Of a stretch of DNA of 64,000 bases, positions 1 through 10,695 are shown in pieces. Made by a program: the position numbers and the translations under genes. The stretch's first letter is position 1. Every line of letters starts with the position of its first letter. Origin of the DNA: Burkholderia contaminans (GTDB lineage: Bacteria > Pseudomonadota > Gammaproteobacteria > Burkholderiales > Burkholderiaceae). The DNA lies in assembly GCF_029633825.1 (NCBI RefSeq), contig NZ_CP090641.1:3038001-3102000 (forward strand), written 5' to 3'. The notes below the pieces were generated by a model that had not been told where the DNA came from, ran no database searches, and saw only the letters and a list, made by a program, of their open reading frames with translations.

Positions 1-1277
1 GACGCCTGGTCCTCGATCAGCTCCACGAGGCCGGTGTCCGCGTCGGGCAGCGGCGCGTCGAGCGATACCGGCTCGGCAGGCAGCGCGAGCACCGCGCGCA
101 GCTTGTCTTCGTCGAGGCCGGTTTCGGCCGCGAGGTCGGCCGGCGTCGCCCGGCGGCCCGTGCGCTGGCGAAACCGCAGCGCATGCCGCTGCACACGCTG
201 GTACTGGTCGCCGACGTGCACGGGCACGCGGATCGTGCGGGCGCGATCCGCGACCGCGCGCGCGATCGCCTGGCGGATCCACCAGGTCGCATAGGTCGAG
301 AACTTGAACCCGCGCCGGTATTCGAATTTCTCGATCGCACGCATCAGGCCGAGGCTGCCGTCCTGCACGAGATCGGGCAGGTCGACGCCGCGGTTCATGT
401 ACTTGCGCGCGATCGACAGCACGAGCCGCAGGTTCGCCTCGAGCATCGCGCGCGTGGCGTCGCGCACTTTCTGCTGGCCGTCTGCAAGCGCGGCGGCGAG
501 CGCCCGCCGCGCGACCGTGTCGAAGCAGGCGGCTTCGCCCGCCACGGCGCGATGCGGCGCGGACGCGAGCGTGCGCACGACGCCGCTCGCGTCGTCGACG
601 GCCGGTGCGATCCACGCGATCGAGCCGAGCAGGGCGGCGACGTGGTTGCGTGCGTCACGGTATTCGTCCGAACGGTAGCCGTGTGCGTGCAACGCGCCGC
701 GCAAGGCCGCGACGGCCGCCTGCAGCGCGTCGTAGCTGGCCGGCGCGGGCGTGTCGCCGGCGTCGTCATCGGACGACCCGGCTGCGCCGGTCGAAGCCGT
801 TGCGCGATGACGCGCAAGCAGCGCGTCCACCGCCGCCGGATAGCCGGCGAGCGCGTGCAGGATCTGGTGGCGGCCCGTCTCGATCTCGCGCGCCAGCACG
901 ATTTCGCCTTCGCGCGTGAGCAGCGGCACCGCCTGCATGCGGCGCATGTAGAGGGCGAGCGGATCGGTCGACGCGCTCGTGCCGCGTGCGAGGTCGCCGA
1001 GCATCGCGCGGCCTTCGTCGAGCGCATCGCGATCGACGTCGACAGGCGCCGAACCGGCGAACGGCGCAGGCGCGGGCGGCTCGTCGAGCACGGCGATGCC
1101 GATGTCGGCGAGCGCGGCGCGCACGACGTCGAGCGCGTCGGGGCTGTCGCTTTCGGGCGGCAGCGCGTCGACGAGGTCGGCGTGGGTCAGATAACCCTGT
1201 TCGCCGGCGAGTGCCAGCAACTGGATGATCGGATCGAGCGGCGTGTCCGCCCGGAGAGTGGGGCGTGGCGTAGTCAT
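1..1277 (-). CDS. RpoD-like sigma-70 factor (partial, 3' end outside window)
   Basis: Reading the minus strand from the ATG at 1277 gives 425 codons with no stop before the window edge. The N-terminus (starting [15 protein letters not shown]) looks like a region 1.1 helical domain. Around residues 105-120 lies a region 1.2-like segment ([20 protein letters not shown]). The core includes [34 protein letters not shown] and [18 protein letters not shown], which are regions 2.1 to 2.4, followed by [11 protein letters not shown] and region 3. The stretch between 1.2 and 2.1 is short compared with the primary RpoD of proteobacteria. Region 4, which reads the -35 element, lies outside the window. 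It should direct RNA polymerase to a promoter set. I infer a paralogue of the housekeeping factor, not the essential rpoD itself, because the non-conserved region is reduced and the setting is accessory. Confidence 0.88.
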   Translation of the reverse strand, partial: MTTPRPTLRADTPLDPIIQLLALAGEQGYLTHADLVDALPPESDSPDALDVVRAALADIGIAVLDEPPAPAPFAGSAPVDVDRDALDEGRAMLGDLARGTSASTDPLALYMRRMQAVPLLTREGEIVLAREIETGRHQILHALAGYPAAVDALLARHRATASTGAAGSSDDDAGDTPAPASYDALQAAVAALRGALHAHGYRSDEYRDARNHVAALLGSIAWIAPAVDDASGVVRTLASAPHRAVAGEAACFDTVARRALAAALADGQQKVRDATRAMLEANLRLVLSIARKYMNRGVDLPDLVQDGSLGLMRAIEKFEYRRGFKFSTYATWWIRQAIARAVADRARTIRVPVHVGDQYQRVQRHALRFRQRTGRRATPADLAAETGLDEDKLRAVLALPAEPVSLDAPLPDADTGLVELIEDQA

Positions 1278-1572
1278 GTCGATGGCGGCGTGAGCCGCGT
1301 TCCTGTCTGGGCGGGCCGAAGTCCGCTGGTTTCGGGCCGCCGGTTGCTCGCGAACCCCGTCCGCGCCGGCCAGCCTGACATCGTTCAAGTTGAGGGCATT
1401 TGTGCGAACTTCAACGCGGGCGTGGCAGACGTGCCAGCACGCGGCGTGCCCGCGCCCCTCCCGTGCAGGAAACAAAAAGTAACCGATCATACCGAGCGGA
1501 AATCTGCAGGGGACGTAAGCTAGAGTCAGGCGCGCGCCCGGCGGCGATGCGCGGATTTTGCCGGAGCAACAG

Positions 1573-2016
1573 ATGACCCCGATTCCTGCCGCGAGGTGTG
1601 CGGTATTCGCATTGACGACGCTGACTCTAGGCGGCTGTTATTACACGAGTCCGTATGGCTATGCGCCGTACTACACGCCGGCGCCGGCCACGCTGACGCA
1701 GCGCGAGATCCCCGTCACGCCGGCCGCACCGGCCACCGCTGCGCCGGCCACCCCTTCGCCGGGCCCGGCTGCGACGGTGGTTGAACCGGCTCCGGTCTAC
1801 GTCGCGCCGGCCTATCCGCCGCCGTATCCCTACCCCTATCCGTATCCGTACGACGCCCCCGCGTATTACCCGGGCTGGTACGGCTGGGGCGCGCCGGCAA
1901 TCTCGGTCGGCTTCTGGGGCGGATGGGGCGGTGGCTGGCGCGGACGCGGCGGGTACTGGCATCGTCCATGGGGCGGCGGCCACTGGGGTGGCGGCTGGGG
2001 CGGGCATCGGCATTGA
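1573..2016 (+). CDS. Small lipoprotein with Gly/Trp/His-rich tail
   Basis: 147 residues from the ATG at 1573, chosen over the upstream TTG at 1558 because GGAG at 1563-1566 is well spaced and the signal peptide then starts cleanly. The N-terminus ends in a lipobox, LGGC, with Cys22 as the predicted lipidation site. The middle is rich in Pro, Ala and Tyr (repeated PYP). The last 40 residues are almost only Gly, Trp, Arg and His, for example [14 protein letters not shown]. The His-rich tail could bind metal or haem, but this is only a compositional inference. The gene lies 33 bp upstream of an SH3-domain protein on the same strand and the two probably form an operon. I do not recognise a named family. 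Confidence 0.72.
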   Translation: MTPIPAARCAVFALTTLTLGGCYYTSPYGYAPYYTPAPATLTQREIPVTPAAPATAAPATPSPGPAATVVEPAPVYVAPAYPPPYPYPYPYPYDAPAYYPGWYGWGAPAISVGFWGGWGGGWRGRGGYWHRPWGGGHWGGGWGGHRH

Positions 2017-2049
2017 CCGGCGCGCGGCGGCACCGTGCGGGAGAGCATC

Positions 2050-2886
2050 ATGAGCATGAGGAATACGATCGTTCGCGGCCTGTGCGTCGCCTGGCTCGGC
2101 CTGGCGGCCGCGCCGGGCATTGCGCAGGCGCAGAGCACCGGCTACACGAACTCGCCGGCCGAGGTGTTCGCCGGGCCGGCGCCCGACTATCCGGTGGTCG
2201 CGCAGATTCCGCCGGGCACCGCGCTGGACGTGTTCGGCTGCCTGAGCGACTACACGTGGTGCGACGTCGCGCTGCCGGGCGTGCGCGGCTGGATCGACGC
2301 GCAACTGATCGACTATCCGTACCAGGGCGGTTACGCGCCGCTGATCGAATATGGCGCGATCATCGGCGTGCCGATCACGGGGTTCGCGATCGGCGCGTAC
2401 TGGGATCGCTACTATCGTCACCGGCCGTGGTTCCATGACCGCGATCGGTGGGAGCACCGCGAGGAACCGCGGCTCGGCCCGGGCGGGAGGCCGCCGGGGC
2501 AGGGGCGCCCGCAACCGGGCGGGCCGCCGCAGGTCGCACCGGGCGGCCCGCCGCCCGTGCATGACGCGCGGCCGTCCGCTGCACGCGGCGGCTGGAACGG
2601 CGCAATTCGCACGCCGCCGCCGTCTGCGCCCGCGCCCGCGCCCGCGCCGATGCCGGGTGCAGCCGTCAATCCGCGTTCGGCCGCGCCGCCGCCGGCCGCC
2701 GTCATGCGTCCGTCGCCCGCACCGGGCGGCGAGGGCCGCTCGATGCCGGTACCCGTGCACCCGGGCGGTGGCGGTGGTGGTGGCGGTTACGGCGGCGCGC
2801 GACCGCAAGGCGGCGGGAACGGCGGCGGGAGCCACGGTGGCGGCGGTGGCGGAGCAGGCGGCGGTCCGGAAGAATTCCGTCACTGA
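2050..2886 (+). CDS. Secreted SH3b-domain protein with Pro/Gly-rich tail
   Basis: 278 residues from the ATG at 2050; GGGAG at 2039-2043 supports this over the GTG at 2035. A signal peptide ends near AQAQ at residue 28. Residues 30-90 resemble a bacterial SH3 domain (EVFAGPAPDYPVVAQIPPGT ... GVRGWIDAQLID), a fold that often binds peptidoglycan or mediates envelope contacts. A hydrophobic stretch (residues 105-118) follows. The remainder is low complexity: PGG/PPG repeats, Ala-Pro repeats, then long Gly runs ending in EEFRH. It probably forms a two-gene unit with the lipoprotein upstream. The Gly-rich tail has no assigned role. The envelope location is inferred from the signal peptide. Confidence 0.7.
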   Translation: MSMRNTIVRGLCVAWLGLAAAPGIAQAQSTGYTNSPAEVFAGPAPDYPVVAQIPPGTALDVFGCLSDYTWCDVALPGVRGWIDAQLIDYPYQGGYAPLIEYGAIIGVPITGFAIGAYWDRYYRHRPWFHDRDRWEHREEPRLGPGGRPPGQGRPQPGGPPQVAPGGPPPVHDARPSAARGGWNGAIRTPPPSAPAPAPAPMPGAAVNPRSAAPPPAAVMRPSPAPGGEGRSMPVPVHPGGGGGGGGYGGARPQGGGNGGGSHGGGGGGAGGGPEEFRH

Positions 2887-2917
2887 CGAAGCCGGCGCTT
2901 TCTACCGGCGCCGGACG

Positions 2918-2941
2918 AAAAAAGCCGCTCCGGAGAGCGGC
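2918..2941 (-). terminator. Intrinsic terminator of ilvD
   Basis: On the minus strand a 7-bp GC stem (GCCGCTC / GAGCGGC) with a 4-base loop is followed directly by six T. It sits about 80 bp past the ilvD stop, so it fits as the end of that transcript. Confidence 0.8.
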
Positions 2942-3023
2942 TTCTCGATCGGGCGAGCGGGCGGTTGTCCTGCCCGCAGCCTGACCAGCTGCGCGTTGCC
3001 GGCAGCCGGTCGTGCTGCTTCTG

Positions 3024-4883
3024 TCAGTCGTCGAGCAGCGACAGGTCGCGCACGGCACCCTTGTCGGCGGACATGACCAGCTTCGCGTAGGCCTTCAGCG
3101 CAGCGGACACCTTGCGCGGACGCGGCTGCGCCGGCTTCCAGCCCTTGGCGTTCTGCTCTTCGCGGCGGCGCGCGAGTTCCTCGTCCGACACGAGCACGTC
3201 GATCGTGCGGTTCGGGATGTCGATGCGGATCTTGTCGCCGTCGCGCACGAGGCCGATCGCGCCGCCCGCTGCCGCTTCCGGCGAGCAGTGGCCGATCGAC
3301 AGGCCCGACGTGCCGCCCGAGAAGCGGCCGTCCGTCAGCAGCGCGCAGGCCTTGCCGAGGCCCTTCGACTTGATGTAGCTGGTCGGGTAGAGCATTTCCT
3401 GCATGCCGGGGCCGCCTTTCGGGCCTTCGTAGCGCACGATCACCACGTCGCCGGCCTTGACCTTGTCGTTCAGGATGTTTTCGACTGCCTCGTCCTGCGA
3501 TTCGGTCACGTGAGCCGTGCCTTCGAACACGAGGATGCTCTCGTCGACGCCGGCCGTCTTCACCACGCAGCCGTCGAGCGCGATGTTGCCCGTCAGCACG
3601 GCGAGGCCGCCTTCCTTCGAGAACGCATGCTCGTACGAGCGGATGCAGCCTTCGGCGCGATCGAGGTCGAGGCTCGGCCAGCGCGTGTTCTGGCTGAACG
3701 CGACCTGCGTCGGGATGCCGGCCGGGCCGGCTTGGTAGAACGTGCGGACCGCGTCGTCCTGCGTGCGGACGATGTCCCACTGGTCGAGGGCGTCCTTCAG
3801 CGTCGGCGTATGCACGGTCGGCACGTCGGTGTGCAGCTTGCCGGCGCGGTCGAGCTCGCCGAGGATCGCCATGATGCCGCCTGCGCGGTGCACGTCCTCG
3901 ATGTGGTACTTGTTCGTGTTCGGCGCGACCTTGCACAGCTGCGGCACGACGCGCGACAGGCGGTCGATGTCCTTCATCGTGAAGTCGATGCCGGCTTCCT
4001 GCGCGATCGCCAGCAGGTGCAGGATCGTGTTGGTCGAGCCGCCCATCGCGATGTCGAGCGTCATTGCGTTCTCGAACGCCTTGAAGCCCACCGAGCGCGG
4101 CAGCACGCGTTCGTCGTCCTGCTCGTAGTGCTGGCGGGTGAGTTCGACGATGCGACGGCCGGCGCGCTTGAACAGTTGCTCGCGGTCGGCGTGCGTGGCC
4201 ACCACCGTGCCGTTGCCGGGCAGCGACAGGCCGAGCGCTTCGGTCAGGCAGTTCATCGAGTTCGCGGTGAACATGCCCGAGCACGAACCGCAGGTCGGGC
4301 AGGCCGAGCGCTCGACTTCGGCGACTTCCGCGTCGGAATACGACGGGTCGACCGCGATCACCATTGCGTCGACGAGGTCGAGCTTCTTCACCTCGATGGC
4401 CTTGGTGACCGGGTTCGCGAGGCGCGTCTTGCCCGCTTCCATCGGGCCGCCCGACACGAAGATCACCGGGATGTTGAGGCGCATCGCGGCCATCAGCATC
4501 CCCGGCGTGATCTTGTCGCAGTTCGAGATGCACACCATCGCGTCCGCGCAGTGCGCGTTCACCATGTATTCGACCGAGTCGGCGATGATGTCGCGGCTCG
4601 GCAGCGAATACAGCATGCCGTCATGGCCCATCGCGATGCCGTCGTCGACCGCGATCGTGTTGAATTCCTTCGCGACGCCGCCGGCAGCCTCGATTTCGCG
4701 CGCGACGAGCTGGCCGAGATCCTTCAGGTGCACGTGCCCGGGTACGAACTGGGTGAACGAGTTGACGACCGCGATGATCGGCTTCGAGAAATCGTCGTCT
4801 TTCATGCCGGTGGCGCGCCAGAGCGAGCGCGCACCTGCCATGTTGCGGCCGGCGGTGGAGGTTTTGGAACGGTAAGTGGGCAT
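3024..4883 (-). CDS. ilvD: Dihydroxy-acid dehydratase IlvD
   Basis: Converts 2,3-dihydroxy-isovalerate and 2,3-dihydroxy-3-methylvalerate to 2-oxoacids in valine, isoleucine and leucine synthesis; cytosolic and dependent on an iron-sulfur cluster. 619 residues from the ATG at 4883 (MPTYRSKTS), close to the 616 of the E. coli enzyme. An upstream in-frame extension lacks family similarity and was not used. Cluster and metal ligands are visible: Asp80/Asp81, Cys122 in NCDKITPG and Cys195 in CPTCGSCSG. It is the long, E. coli-type form. It is transcribed away from the hydroxyproline cluster, has its own terminator at 2918-2941, and has no other ilv gene beside it. Confidence 0.95.
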   Translation of the reverse strand: MPTYRSKTSTAGRNMAGARSLWRATGMKDDDFSKPIIAVVNSFTQFVPGHVHLKDLGQLVAREIEAAGGVAKEFNTIAVDDGIAMGHDGMLYSLPSRDIIADSVEYMVNAHCADAMVCISNCDKITPGMLMAAMRLNIPVIFVSGGPMEAGKTRLANPVTKAIEVKKLDLVDAMVIAVDPSYSDAEVAEVERSACPTCGSCSGMFTANSMNCLTEALGLSLPGNGTVVATHADREQLFKRAGRRIVELTRQHYEQDDERVLPRSVGFKAFENAMTLDIAMGGSTNTILHLLAIAQEAGIDFTMKDIDRLSRVVPQLCKVAPNTNKYHIEDVHRAGGIMAILGELDRAGKLHTDVPTVHTPTLKDALDQWDIVRTQDDAVRTFYQAGPAGIPTQVAFSQNTRWPSLDLDRAEGCIRSYEHAFSKEGGLAVLTGNIALDGCVVKTAGVDESILVFEGTAHVTESQDEAVENILNDKVKAGDVVIVRYEGPKGGPGMQEMLYPTSYIKSKGLGKACALLTDGRFSGGTSGLSIGHCSPEAAAGGAIGLVRDGDKIRIDIPNRTIDVLVSDEELARRREEQNAKGWKPAQPRPRKVSAALKAYAKLVMSADKGAVRDLSLLDD

Positions 4884-5232
4884 GGTCGTTGCTGAAGAAA
4901 TATCGCGGGAAAAGGGTGGAGGCACGGGGAATAAAGGCCTCTCTCGCGCCCGTGCGAACAACCTCTTGAGCTGCGCCCTGGGCAAACTCCGTGATTATCC
5001 CACAGCCGCCGGGCGGGCGGCGCCGGCGGGCAAGGCCGATCGGCGCGGGTGGGGCGCGGCGGGCAGCGCGTGGGCGCACAAGCCGAAAGAACCGAACAAA
5101 GCGAACAAAGCGCGGCGCGAAGACGCAATGGCGGGAACACGCGAAGCCGGAAGCCGGCCATCGCCAGCGGAGCCCGGCAGCGGCTTCATCGCCCGTCTTG
5201 CCGACGACGAAGCCGCGCCGCTCGATCGCGCG
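4884..5232. promoter_or_regulatory. Intergenic region upstream of ilvD
   Basis: About 350 bases between the ilvD start and the end of the pyrroline-carboxylate reductase gene, both on the minus strand. It should hold the ilvD promoter. I see a short direct repeat (GAACAAAGC twice at 5093-5110) but no convincing leader peptide or attenuator hairpin, and no gene. Confidence 0.4.
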
Positions 5233-6255
5233 TCAATCGAGCAGCGTCAGGATCTCGTCGTACAGCGCCTCCGGGATCCGCACGCCGTTCGCGATGCTGC
5301 GCGCGCGGGCGTCGAAGCGGCGTTGCGACGGCAGCCGCGCACCCTGTGCGACGATCGATTCGAACATCCGTTCGCCGCGCGCGAGCCCTGTGTCGAGATC
5401 GTCGCCGAGGAACACCTTCGGGTCGAACGCAATCACGAGCTCGCCGTGGCACGGCGTCGCGCCGACGCCTTCGTCGAAGTCCATCGATTCCCGGCTCGTC
5501 ATGTCGCCGATCAGCGCACCGCCGAGCAGTTCGACCATCGCCGCGAGCGCCGAACCCTTGTGGCCGCCGAACGTGCGCATCGCGCCCTGCAGCGCGGCTT
5601 TCGGATCGGTGGTCGGCCGGCCGTCGGCATCGATGGCCCATTCCGGCGGGATCGCCTTGCCTTGCTTCGCATGCAGCTCGATGTCGCCGCGCGCGATCGC
5701 GCTCGTCGCGAAATCGAACACGAACGGCACGCCGCCCGGGCGCGGCCACGCGAACGCGATCGGGTTCGTGCCGAACACCGGCTCGCGGCCGCCTTCCGGC
5801 GCGACCCAGCTATGGCTCGGGTTCATCGCGATGCCGACCAGCCCTTCGGCCGCGATTGCCTCGACCTCGGGCCACAGCGCGGAGAAGTGGTAGCAGTGGT
5901 TGATCGTCATCGCGGCGATGCCGTGCTGCCTGGCCATCCCGACGAGCACCGGCAGCCCCGTCTCGAAGCTCAGCAGCGAAAAGCCGCGATGTGCGTCGAC
6001 CGAGACGATCGACGACGACAGCCGGCGCAGCGTCGGCACGGCTTGCGGATCGACCTTGCCCTTCTTCAGCGAACGCACGCAGACGAGCAATCGGTACACG
6101 CCATGCGAATGGCATTCGTCGCGCTGGCCCTGCGTGATCACGTTGGCGATGGCCCGTGCATGCGCGTCGGACATCCCGTTGTGCGTCAGCACGCGCAGCG
6201 CGAGCGCGTGGACTTCGTCGAGCGACAGGACGATTTCGGCGATCGGCTCAGACAT
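5233..6255 (-). CDS. lhpD: Delta1-pyrroline-2-carboxylate / piperideine-2-carboxylate reductase
   Basis: 340-residue member of the malate/L-lactate dehydrogenase (Ldh_2, YlbC/DpkA) family. Its characterised members next to hydroxyproline genes reduce cyclic imines such as pyrroline-2-carboxylate with NAD(P)H. Visible signatures include the [12 protein letters not shown] segment near residue 45, [12 protein letters not shown] around residue 120 and [12 protein letters not shown] near residue 165, all typical of the family's NAD(P)H-binding and catalytic His region. Its ATG overlaps the end of the semialdehyde dehydrogenase gene by 8 bases, so the two are translationally coupled. A related 2-oxo-acid reductase activity cannot be excluded from sequence alone. 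The assignment rests largely on context. Confidence 0.85.
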
Positions 6256-7840
6256 GGTTCGCCTCCCGCGGCGCGGGCACGCCGTCGATACGTTGCGGCA
6301 CGTTCAGCGGATTGCCGCTGCGGATCGCTTCCGGCAGCAGCGCGTCCGGCAGGTCCTGATACGACACGGGACGCAGGAAGCGCTCGATCGCGCGCGCGCC
6401 GACGGAGGTCGTGCGCGTGTCGGACGTCGCCGGAAACGGGCCGCCGTGCACCATCGCATGGCCGACCTCGACGCCCGTGCCGAAGCCGTTGACGAGAATG
6501 CGGCCGGCCTTGCGCTCGAGCAGCGGGCGCAGCGCGGCGAACAGCGGCGCGTCGCCGTCGGCGAGGTGCGCGGCGATCGTCAGCTGGCCCTCGAGCGACT
6601 TCAGCACGCGATGCAGCGTGTCGGCGTCCGGGCAGCGCACGATCAGCGAAGCGGGGCCGAACACTTCGTCGCGCAATTCGGGGTGCGTGATGAACGCCTC
6701 GGCCGAGGTCGCCAGCAGTGCCGCGCGGGCCTGCAGGCGATTGCCCTCGGCGCCTTGCGCGAGCAGCTCGACGGCAGCGTGATCGCGAAGCGCCGCGACG
6801 CCCTGTTCGTAGCTGGCATGGATGTGCGGCGTCAGCATCGTTTGCGCGGGCGCGGCACGCACCGCGGCGGCGGCCGCTTCCTCGAATGCGCGCAGCGCCG
6901 GCCCGTCGACGGCGAGCACGAGGCCAGGATTCGTGCAGAACTGCCCGGCGCCGAGCGTGAGCGACGCGACGAACTGCGGCGCGATCGCATCGTGGCGCGC
7001 GTCGAGCGCGGCGGGCAACAGCAGCACGGGATTGATCGAGCTCATTTCCGCATAGACTGGAATCGGCTCGGGGCGGGCGGCTGCGATGTGCATCAGCGCG
7101 ACGCCGCCGCGGCGCGAGCCGGTGAAGCCGACCGCCTTGATGCGCGGATCGGCGACCAGCGCCTGGCCGATCTCGCGCGACGCGTCGAACAGCAGCGAGA
7201 ACACGCCGGCCGGCATCCCGCATTCCCGCGCGGCCTGCTGGATCGCGCGGCCGACGAGTGCCGACGTGCCCGGGTGCGCCGAATGCGCCTTGACGATCAC
7301 CGGGCAGCCGGCCGCGAGCGCCGATGCCGTATCGCCGCCGGCGACCGAGAACGCGAGCGGGAAGTTCGACGCACCGAACACGGCCACGGGCCCGACCGCG
7401 ATGTTGCGCAGGCGCAGGTCGACGCGCGGCAGCGGCTTGCGCTCGGGGCGCGCCGGATCGATCCGCGCGTCGAGAAAACCGCCGTCGCGCACGAGCGACG
7501 CGAACAGCGCGAGCTGGCCGACCGTGCGGCCGCGCTCGCCTTCGATGCGCGCGCGCGGGAGGCCCGTTTCGATGACGCAGCGCTCGATCAGTTCGTCGCC
7601 GAGCGCCATGATGTGGCGGCCGATGGCGTCGAGAAACGCGGCGCGGGCTTCGAGCGACGTGTCGCGATACGTGTCGAAGGCGTCGTCGGCGAGCGCGCAG
7701 GCCGTGTCCAGGTCGTGCAGGCTCGCGCCGCCGAAAGCGGGGTCGAGCGGTTCGCCGGTGGCGGCGGCGATCGCGTGGAGGGTGCCGTTCTGTCCGGCGA
7801 TGGCGGACTGGCCGATCAGGAGATGACCTGTAAGTTGCAT
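6248..7840 (-). CDS. lhpG: Alpha-ketoglutarate semialdehyde dehydrogenase
   Basis: 530-residue aldehyde dehydrogenase that oxidises 2,5-dioxopentanoate to 2-oxoglutarate, the last step of hydroxyproline (and pentose/glucarate) breakdown. Catalytic Cys302 lies in [10 protein letters not shown], a context characteristic of KGSADH enzymes, and Glu265 in VYAEMSS is the general base. The cofactor-binding segment is [19 protein letters not shown] (150-168). Length is normal for this type. It is followed by the overlapping reductase gene and preceded, 75 bp away, by a permease gene on the same strand. Substrate assignment follows from the neighbouring deaminase that makes this semialdehyde. Confidence 0.92.
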
Positions 7841-7915
7841 GGTTTTCCTCGGAAAAAACAGGGGCCGGGCGTGGGGCGCCCGGCCGAAGGGATCATGGGA
7901 AAGGGCGCGGACGTG

Positions 7916-9541
7916 TCAGTCCTCGTCGTCGTCGAGTTGCAGCTTGTCGGCGCGCACGCCGGTGTTCGCCCCCCAGTAGTAGATGACGAGCGCGACGGCC
8001 GCGACGACGACCGTGTCGTACGGATGCGCGAGCCGGCCCGTGCCGCCGAAGCCGCCGAGGTACGACAGCACGATCATCGCGGCATAGAACGCGATCAGCC
8101 ACGCGGACGAGCGCACCTGCTCGGCGAGGCTCAGATGCGCGGTCGGCACCCAGCGGCGGCACGCGAGATAGATCACGAACATCACGATCTGCAGGCCGAG
8201 CAGCCAGGACACCGTGCTCCAGCCCGACCAGTAGACGATCAGCGCGGCGATCACGAACGACGCGGGGCCGGTGATGCCGAACGCGCTCGCGCGGAACGGC
8301 CGGGGCAGGTCGGGTGCGGTGCGGCGCAGCGCGGCGACCGATACGGGCGCGACCGCATAGCTCAGCACCAGCGCGGCCGACACGATGTTGATCAGCGCTT
8401 CCCACGACGGGAACGGCAGCGTCCAGAAGATCGCGAGCCCGAACGTGAGCCATAGGCCCGCGCGCGGAATGCCCGATGCTTCGTCGACGCGCGTGAATAC
8501 CTTGAAGAACGTGCCCGTCTTCGCCCAGCCGTAGACGACACGCGGCGTCGCGTTCATGTAGATGTTGCCGCAGCCGCTCGGCGAGATCATCGCGTCGGCG
8601 ACGACCATCACCGCGAGCCAGCCGACACCGAGCGCCAGCGCGATGTCGCGGTACGGCAGAGAGAACGCCTTGCTCACATCGTGCCAGCCGGCGGCGAGCA
8701 TCTGCGTAGGGATGCTGCCGATGAACGCGAGCTGCAGCAGCACGTAGATCAGCGTGGACAGCAGGATCGACAGGATCAGCGCGATCGGGATCGTGCGCTG
8801 CGGATTGCGCACTTCGCTCGCGACCGACACGATCGGCGTGAGCCCGAGGTACGCGAAGATGATGCCGCCCGCGGACACGGCCATCTCGATGCCCGGCATG
8901 CCGAACGGCGCGAAGCCCTGGATCGTCAGGTTCGCGGGCTTGAAGAACGTGAACAGCACCGCGATCACCGCCAGCGGCACGATGAACTTGAAGATGCTGA
9001 TGATGTTGTTCGCCTTCGCGAACGTCTTCACGCTCGAATAGTTCAGGTAAAAGAAGAAGCACAGCAGCGCGGCCTGCACGAGCCAGCCGAGCGTGGTCGG
9101 GTCGCTCGATCCTGCGACGGTGAGGCCCGGAAACCATGCGGCCGCATACTGGCGCGCGGCGACGACTTCGATCGCGATCAGGCTCGAAAAGGCGATCAGC
9201 GTGATGAAGCCCATCAGGTAGCCGAGCAGCGGGCCGTGCGAGAACACCGGGTAGCGCACCACGCCGCCCGCGCGCGGCAGCGCGGCGCCGAGTTCGCAGT
9301 AGACGATGCCGAGCAGCAGCACCGCGAAGCCGCCGAGCAGCCACGAGAAGATGCCGGCCGGGCCCGCGATCGTCGACACGTGACTCGCGGCGAACAGCCA
9401 CCCCGAACCGAAAATGGCGCCGAGACCGATGAACGTGAGATCGGTCAGCGACAGCTGTTTCTTGAACTTGCCGTGACCCGCGTCGGGGTGCGCGGAACGG
9501 GAAAGCGGGACAGACGGGTGAGCGTTGCCTTGGCCTGGCAT
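7916..9541 (-). CDS. APC-family amino-acid permease (candidate hydroxyproline carrier)
   Basis: 541 residues with about 12-14 hydrophobic segments, inner membrane. I chose the ATG at 9541 because an AGGAG lies 8 bases upstream; the 41-residue extension is rich in Pro, Arg and Ser and is unlikely to be translated. The first membrane helix carries the APC superfamily signature TFIGLGAIFGSGWLFAASH, where the broken GxG helix binds the amino group of the substrate. The C-terminus is acidic (LQLDDDED). It resembles aspartate:proton symporter-like permeases of Burkholderia. Its place between the deaminase and the semialdehyde dehydrogenase makes hydroxyproline, or its D-epimer, the likely cargo. 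That is inference. Confidence 0.85.
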   Translation of the reverse strand: MPGQGNAHPSVPLSRSAHPDAGHGKFKKQLSLTDLTFIGLGAIFGSGWLFAASHVSTIAGPAGIFSWLLGGFAVLLLGIVYCELGAALPRAGGVVRYPVFSHGPLLGYLMGFITLIAFSSLIAIEVVAARQYAAAWFPGLTVAGSSDPTTLGWLVQAALLCFFFYLNYSSVKTFAKANNIISIFKFIVPLAVIAVLFTFFKPANLTIQGFAPFGMPGIEMAVSAGGIIFAYLGLTPIVSVASEVRNPQRTIPIALILSILLSTLIYVLLQLAFIGSIPTQMLAAGWHDVSKAFSLPYRDIALALGVGWLAVMVVADAMISPSGCGNIYMNATPRVVYGWAKTGTFFKVFTRVDEASGIPRAGLWLTFGLAIFWTLPFPSWEALINIVSAALVLSYAVAPVSVAALRRTAPDLPRPFRASAFGITGPASFVIAALIVYWSGWSTVSWLLGLQIVMFVIYLACRRWVPTAHLSLAEQVRSSAWLIAFYAAMIVLSYLGGFGGTGRLAHPYDTVVVAAVALVIYYWGANTGVRADKLQLDDDED

Positions 9542-9774
9542 GGGCGTGTCTCCTGGAGGAATATCGGCACAGGCTCGAGGTGCGCCGCGCTCCGACGGAG
9601 CAGCGGCGCTAGCCTGTCGGCCGGCGTCGCCCGGTTCGAACGACCGGGGCGGGCTGCGGGGCATTCACGCGCGGCGCGGGCGGGCGCCGGTATGAACGGG
9701 GCCCGCAGGCCATGCCGGACCGGAGACGGCGGCGCGTGAGGGGAAAGCCCGCGCGCCGCCGCAGGGGGAGTCGA

Positions 9775-10695
9775 TCAGAGACCGACGTCGGGCAGCGCCG
9801 GGCGCGTTTCGAGCGCCTTCGCGACGATGGCCTTCACTTCCGCGAGCGTGTCGCCCTGCAGCGCGAGGCGCGGCGGACGCGTGATCGCGCTGCCGCGGCC
9901 GACCAGCTCTTCGCACAGCTTGATGCACTGCACGAGGTCGGGGCGTGCGTCGAGGTGCAGCAGCGGCATGAACCAGCGATACAGCGCGAGCGCTTCGTCG
10001 AAACGCTTCTGCTTCGCGAGGCGGAACAGCGTCTCGCCTTCCTTCGGGAACGCGTTCGACATGCCCGACACCCAGCCTTCGGCGCCGACGGCAATGCTTT
10101 CGACCACGACGTCGTCGAGGCCCGCGAACAGCACGAAGCGATCGCCGACGGCGTTACGCAGGTCGATGAAGCGGCGCGTATCGCCCGACGAATCCTTGAA
10201 GCAGACGATGTTCTCGCAATCCTGCAGCGCGATCAGCACGTCGGGCGTCACGTCGTTCTTGTAGATCGGCGGGTTGTTGTAGACCATCACCGGCAGGTCG
10301 GTGCTGGTTGCGACCGCGCGGAAGTGCGCGGCGGTTTCGTGCGGCTTCGCCGAGTAGACGAGCGCGGGCATCACCATCACGCCGTCGACACCGACACGCT
10401 GTGCTTCACGCACCGTGTTGCGCGCGAATTCGGTCGTGAATTCGGCGATGCCGGCGATCACCGGAATCTTGCCGCCGGCCGCGTCGCGTGCGGCTTCGAT
10501 CACCTGGAGCTTCTCGCTCGTCGACAGCGACGTGTTCTCGCCGACCGTGCCGCAGACCACGAGGCCCGATACGCCGTCGTTCACCAGGTTCTTCACCACG
10601 CGGTGCGTGGCGTCGATGTCGAGGGAAAAGTCCGGCTTGAACTGGGTGCTGACGGCCGGGAAAACCCCGGTCCACTGAATGGCGTTTCGGCTCAC
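9775..10695 (-). CDS. lhpC: 1-pyrroline-4-hydroxy-2-carboxylate deaminase
   Basis: 306-residue DapA/N-acetylneuraminate lyase family TIM barrel. In hydroxyproline catabolism this branch deaminates 1-pyrroline-4-hydroxy-2-carboxylate to alpha-ketoglutarate semialdehyde and ammonia. The Schiff-base lysine is Lys167 in IVCFKDSSGD and the catalytic tyrosine is Tyr139 in VMVYNNP; GTVGENTSLS (49-58) is the substrate carboxylate loop. Length is normal. It is the first gene of the left arm, divergent from the epimerase gene across a 251-bp region with a long inverted repeat. The DapA role is unlikely given the context. Confidence 0.92.
   Translation of the reverse strand: MSRNAIQWTGVFPAVSTQFKPDFSLDIDATHRVVKNLVNDGVSGLVVCGTVGENTSLSTSEKLQVIEAARDAAGGKIPVIAGIAEFTTEFARNTVREAQRVGVDGVMVMPALVYSAKPHETAAHFRAVATSTDLPVMVYNNPPIYKNDVTPDVLIALQDCENIVCFKDSSGDTRRFIDLRNAVGDRFVLFAGLDDVVVESIAVGAEGWVSGMSNAFPKEGETLFRLAKQKRFDEALALYRWFMPLLHLDARPDLVQCIKLCEELVGRGSAITRPPRLALQGDTLAEVKAIVAKALETRPALPDVGL

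Noticed and set aside
183..1523. Plus-strand ORF of 446 codons at the left edge
   Set aside because: Antisense to the sigma factor, whose conserved regions are unmistakable on the minus strand.
2750..2880. Repetitive Gly codons considered as a tandem repeat or CRISPR-like array
   Set aside because: They are GGC/GGT codons within one reading frame, without regular spacers.
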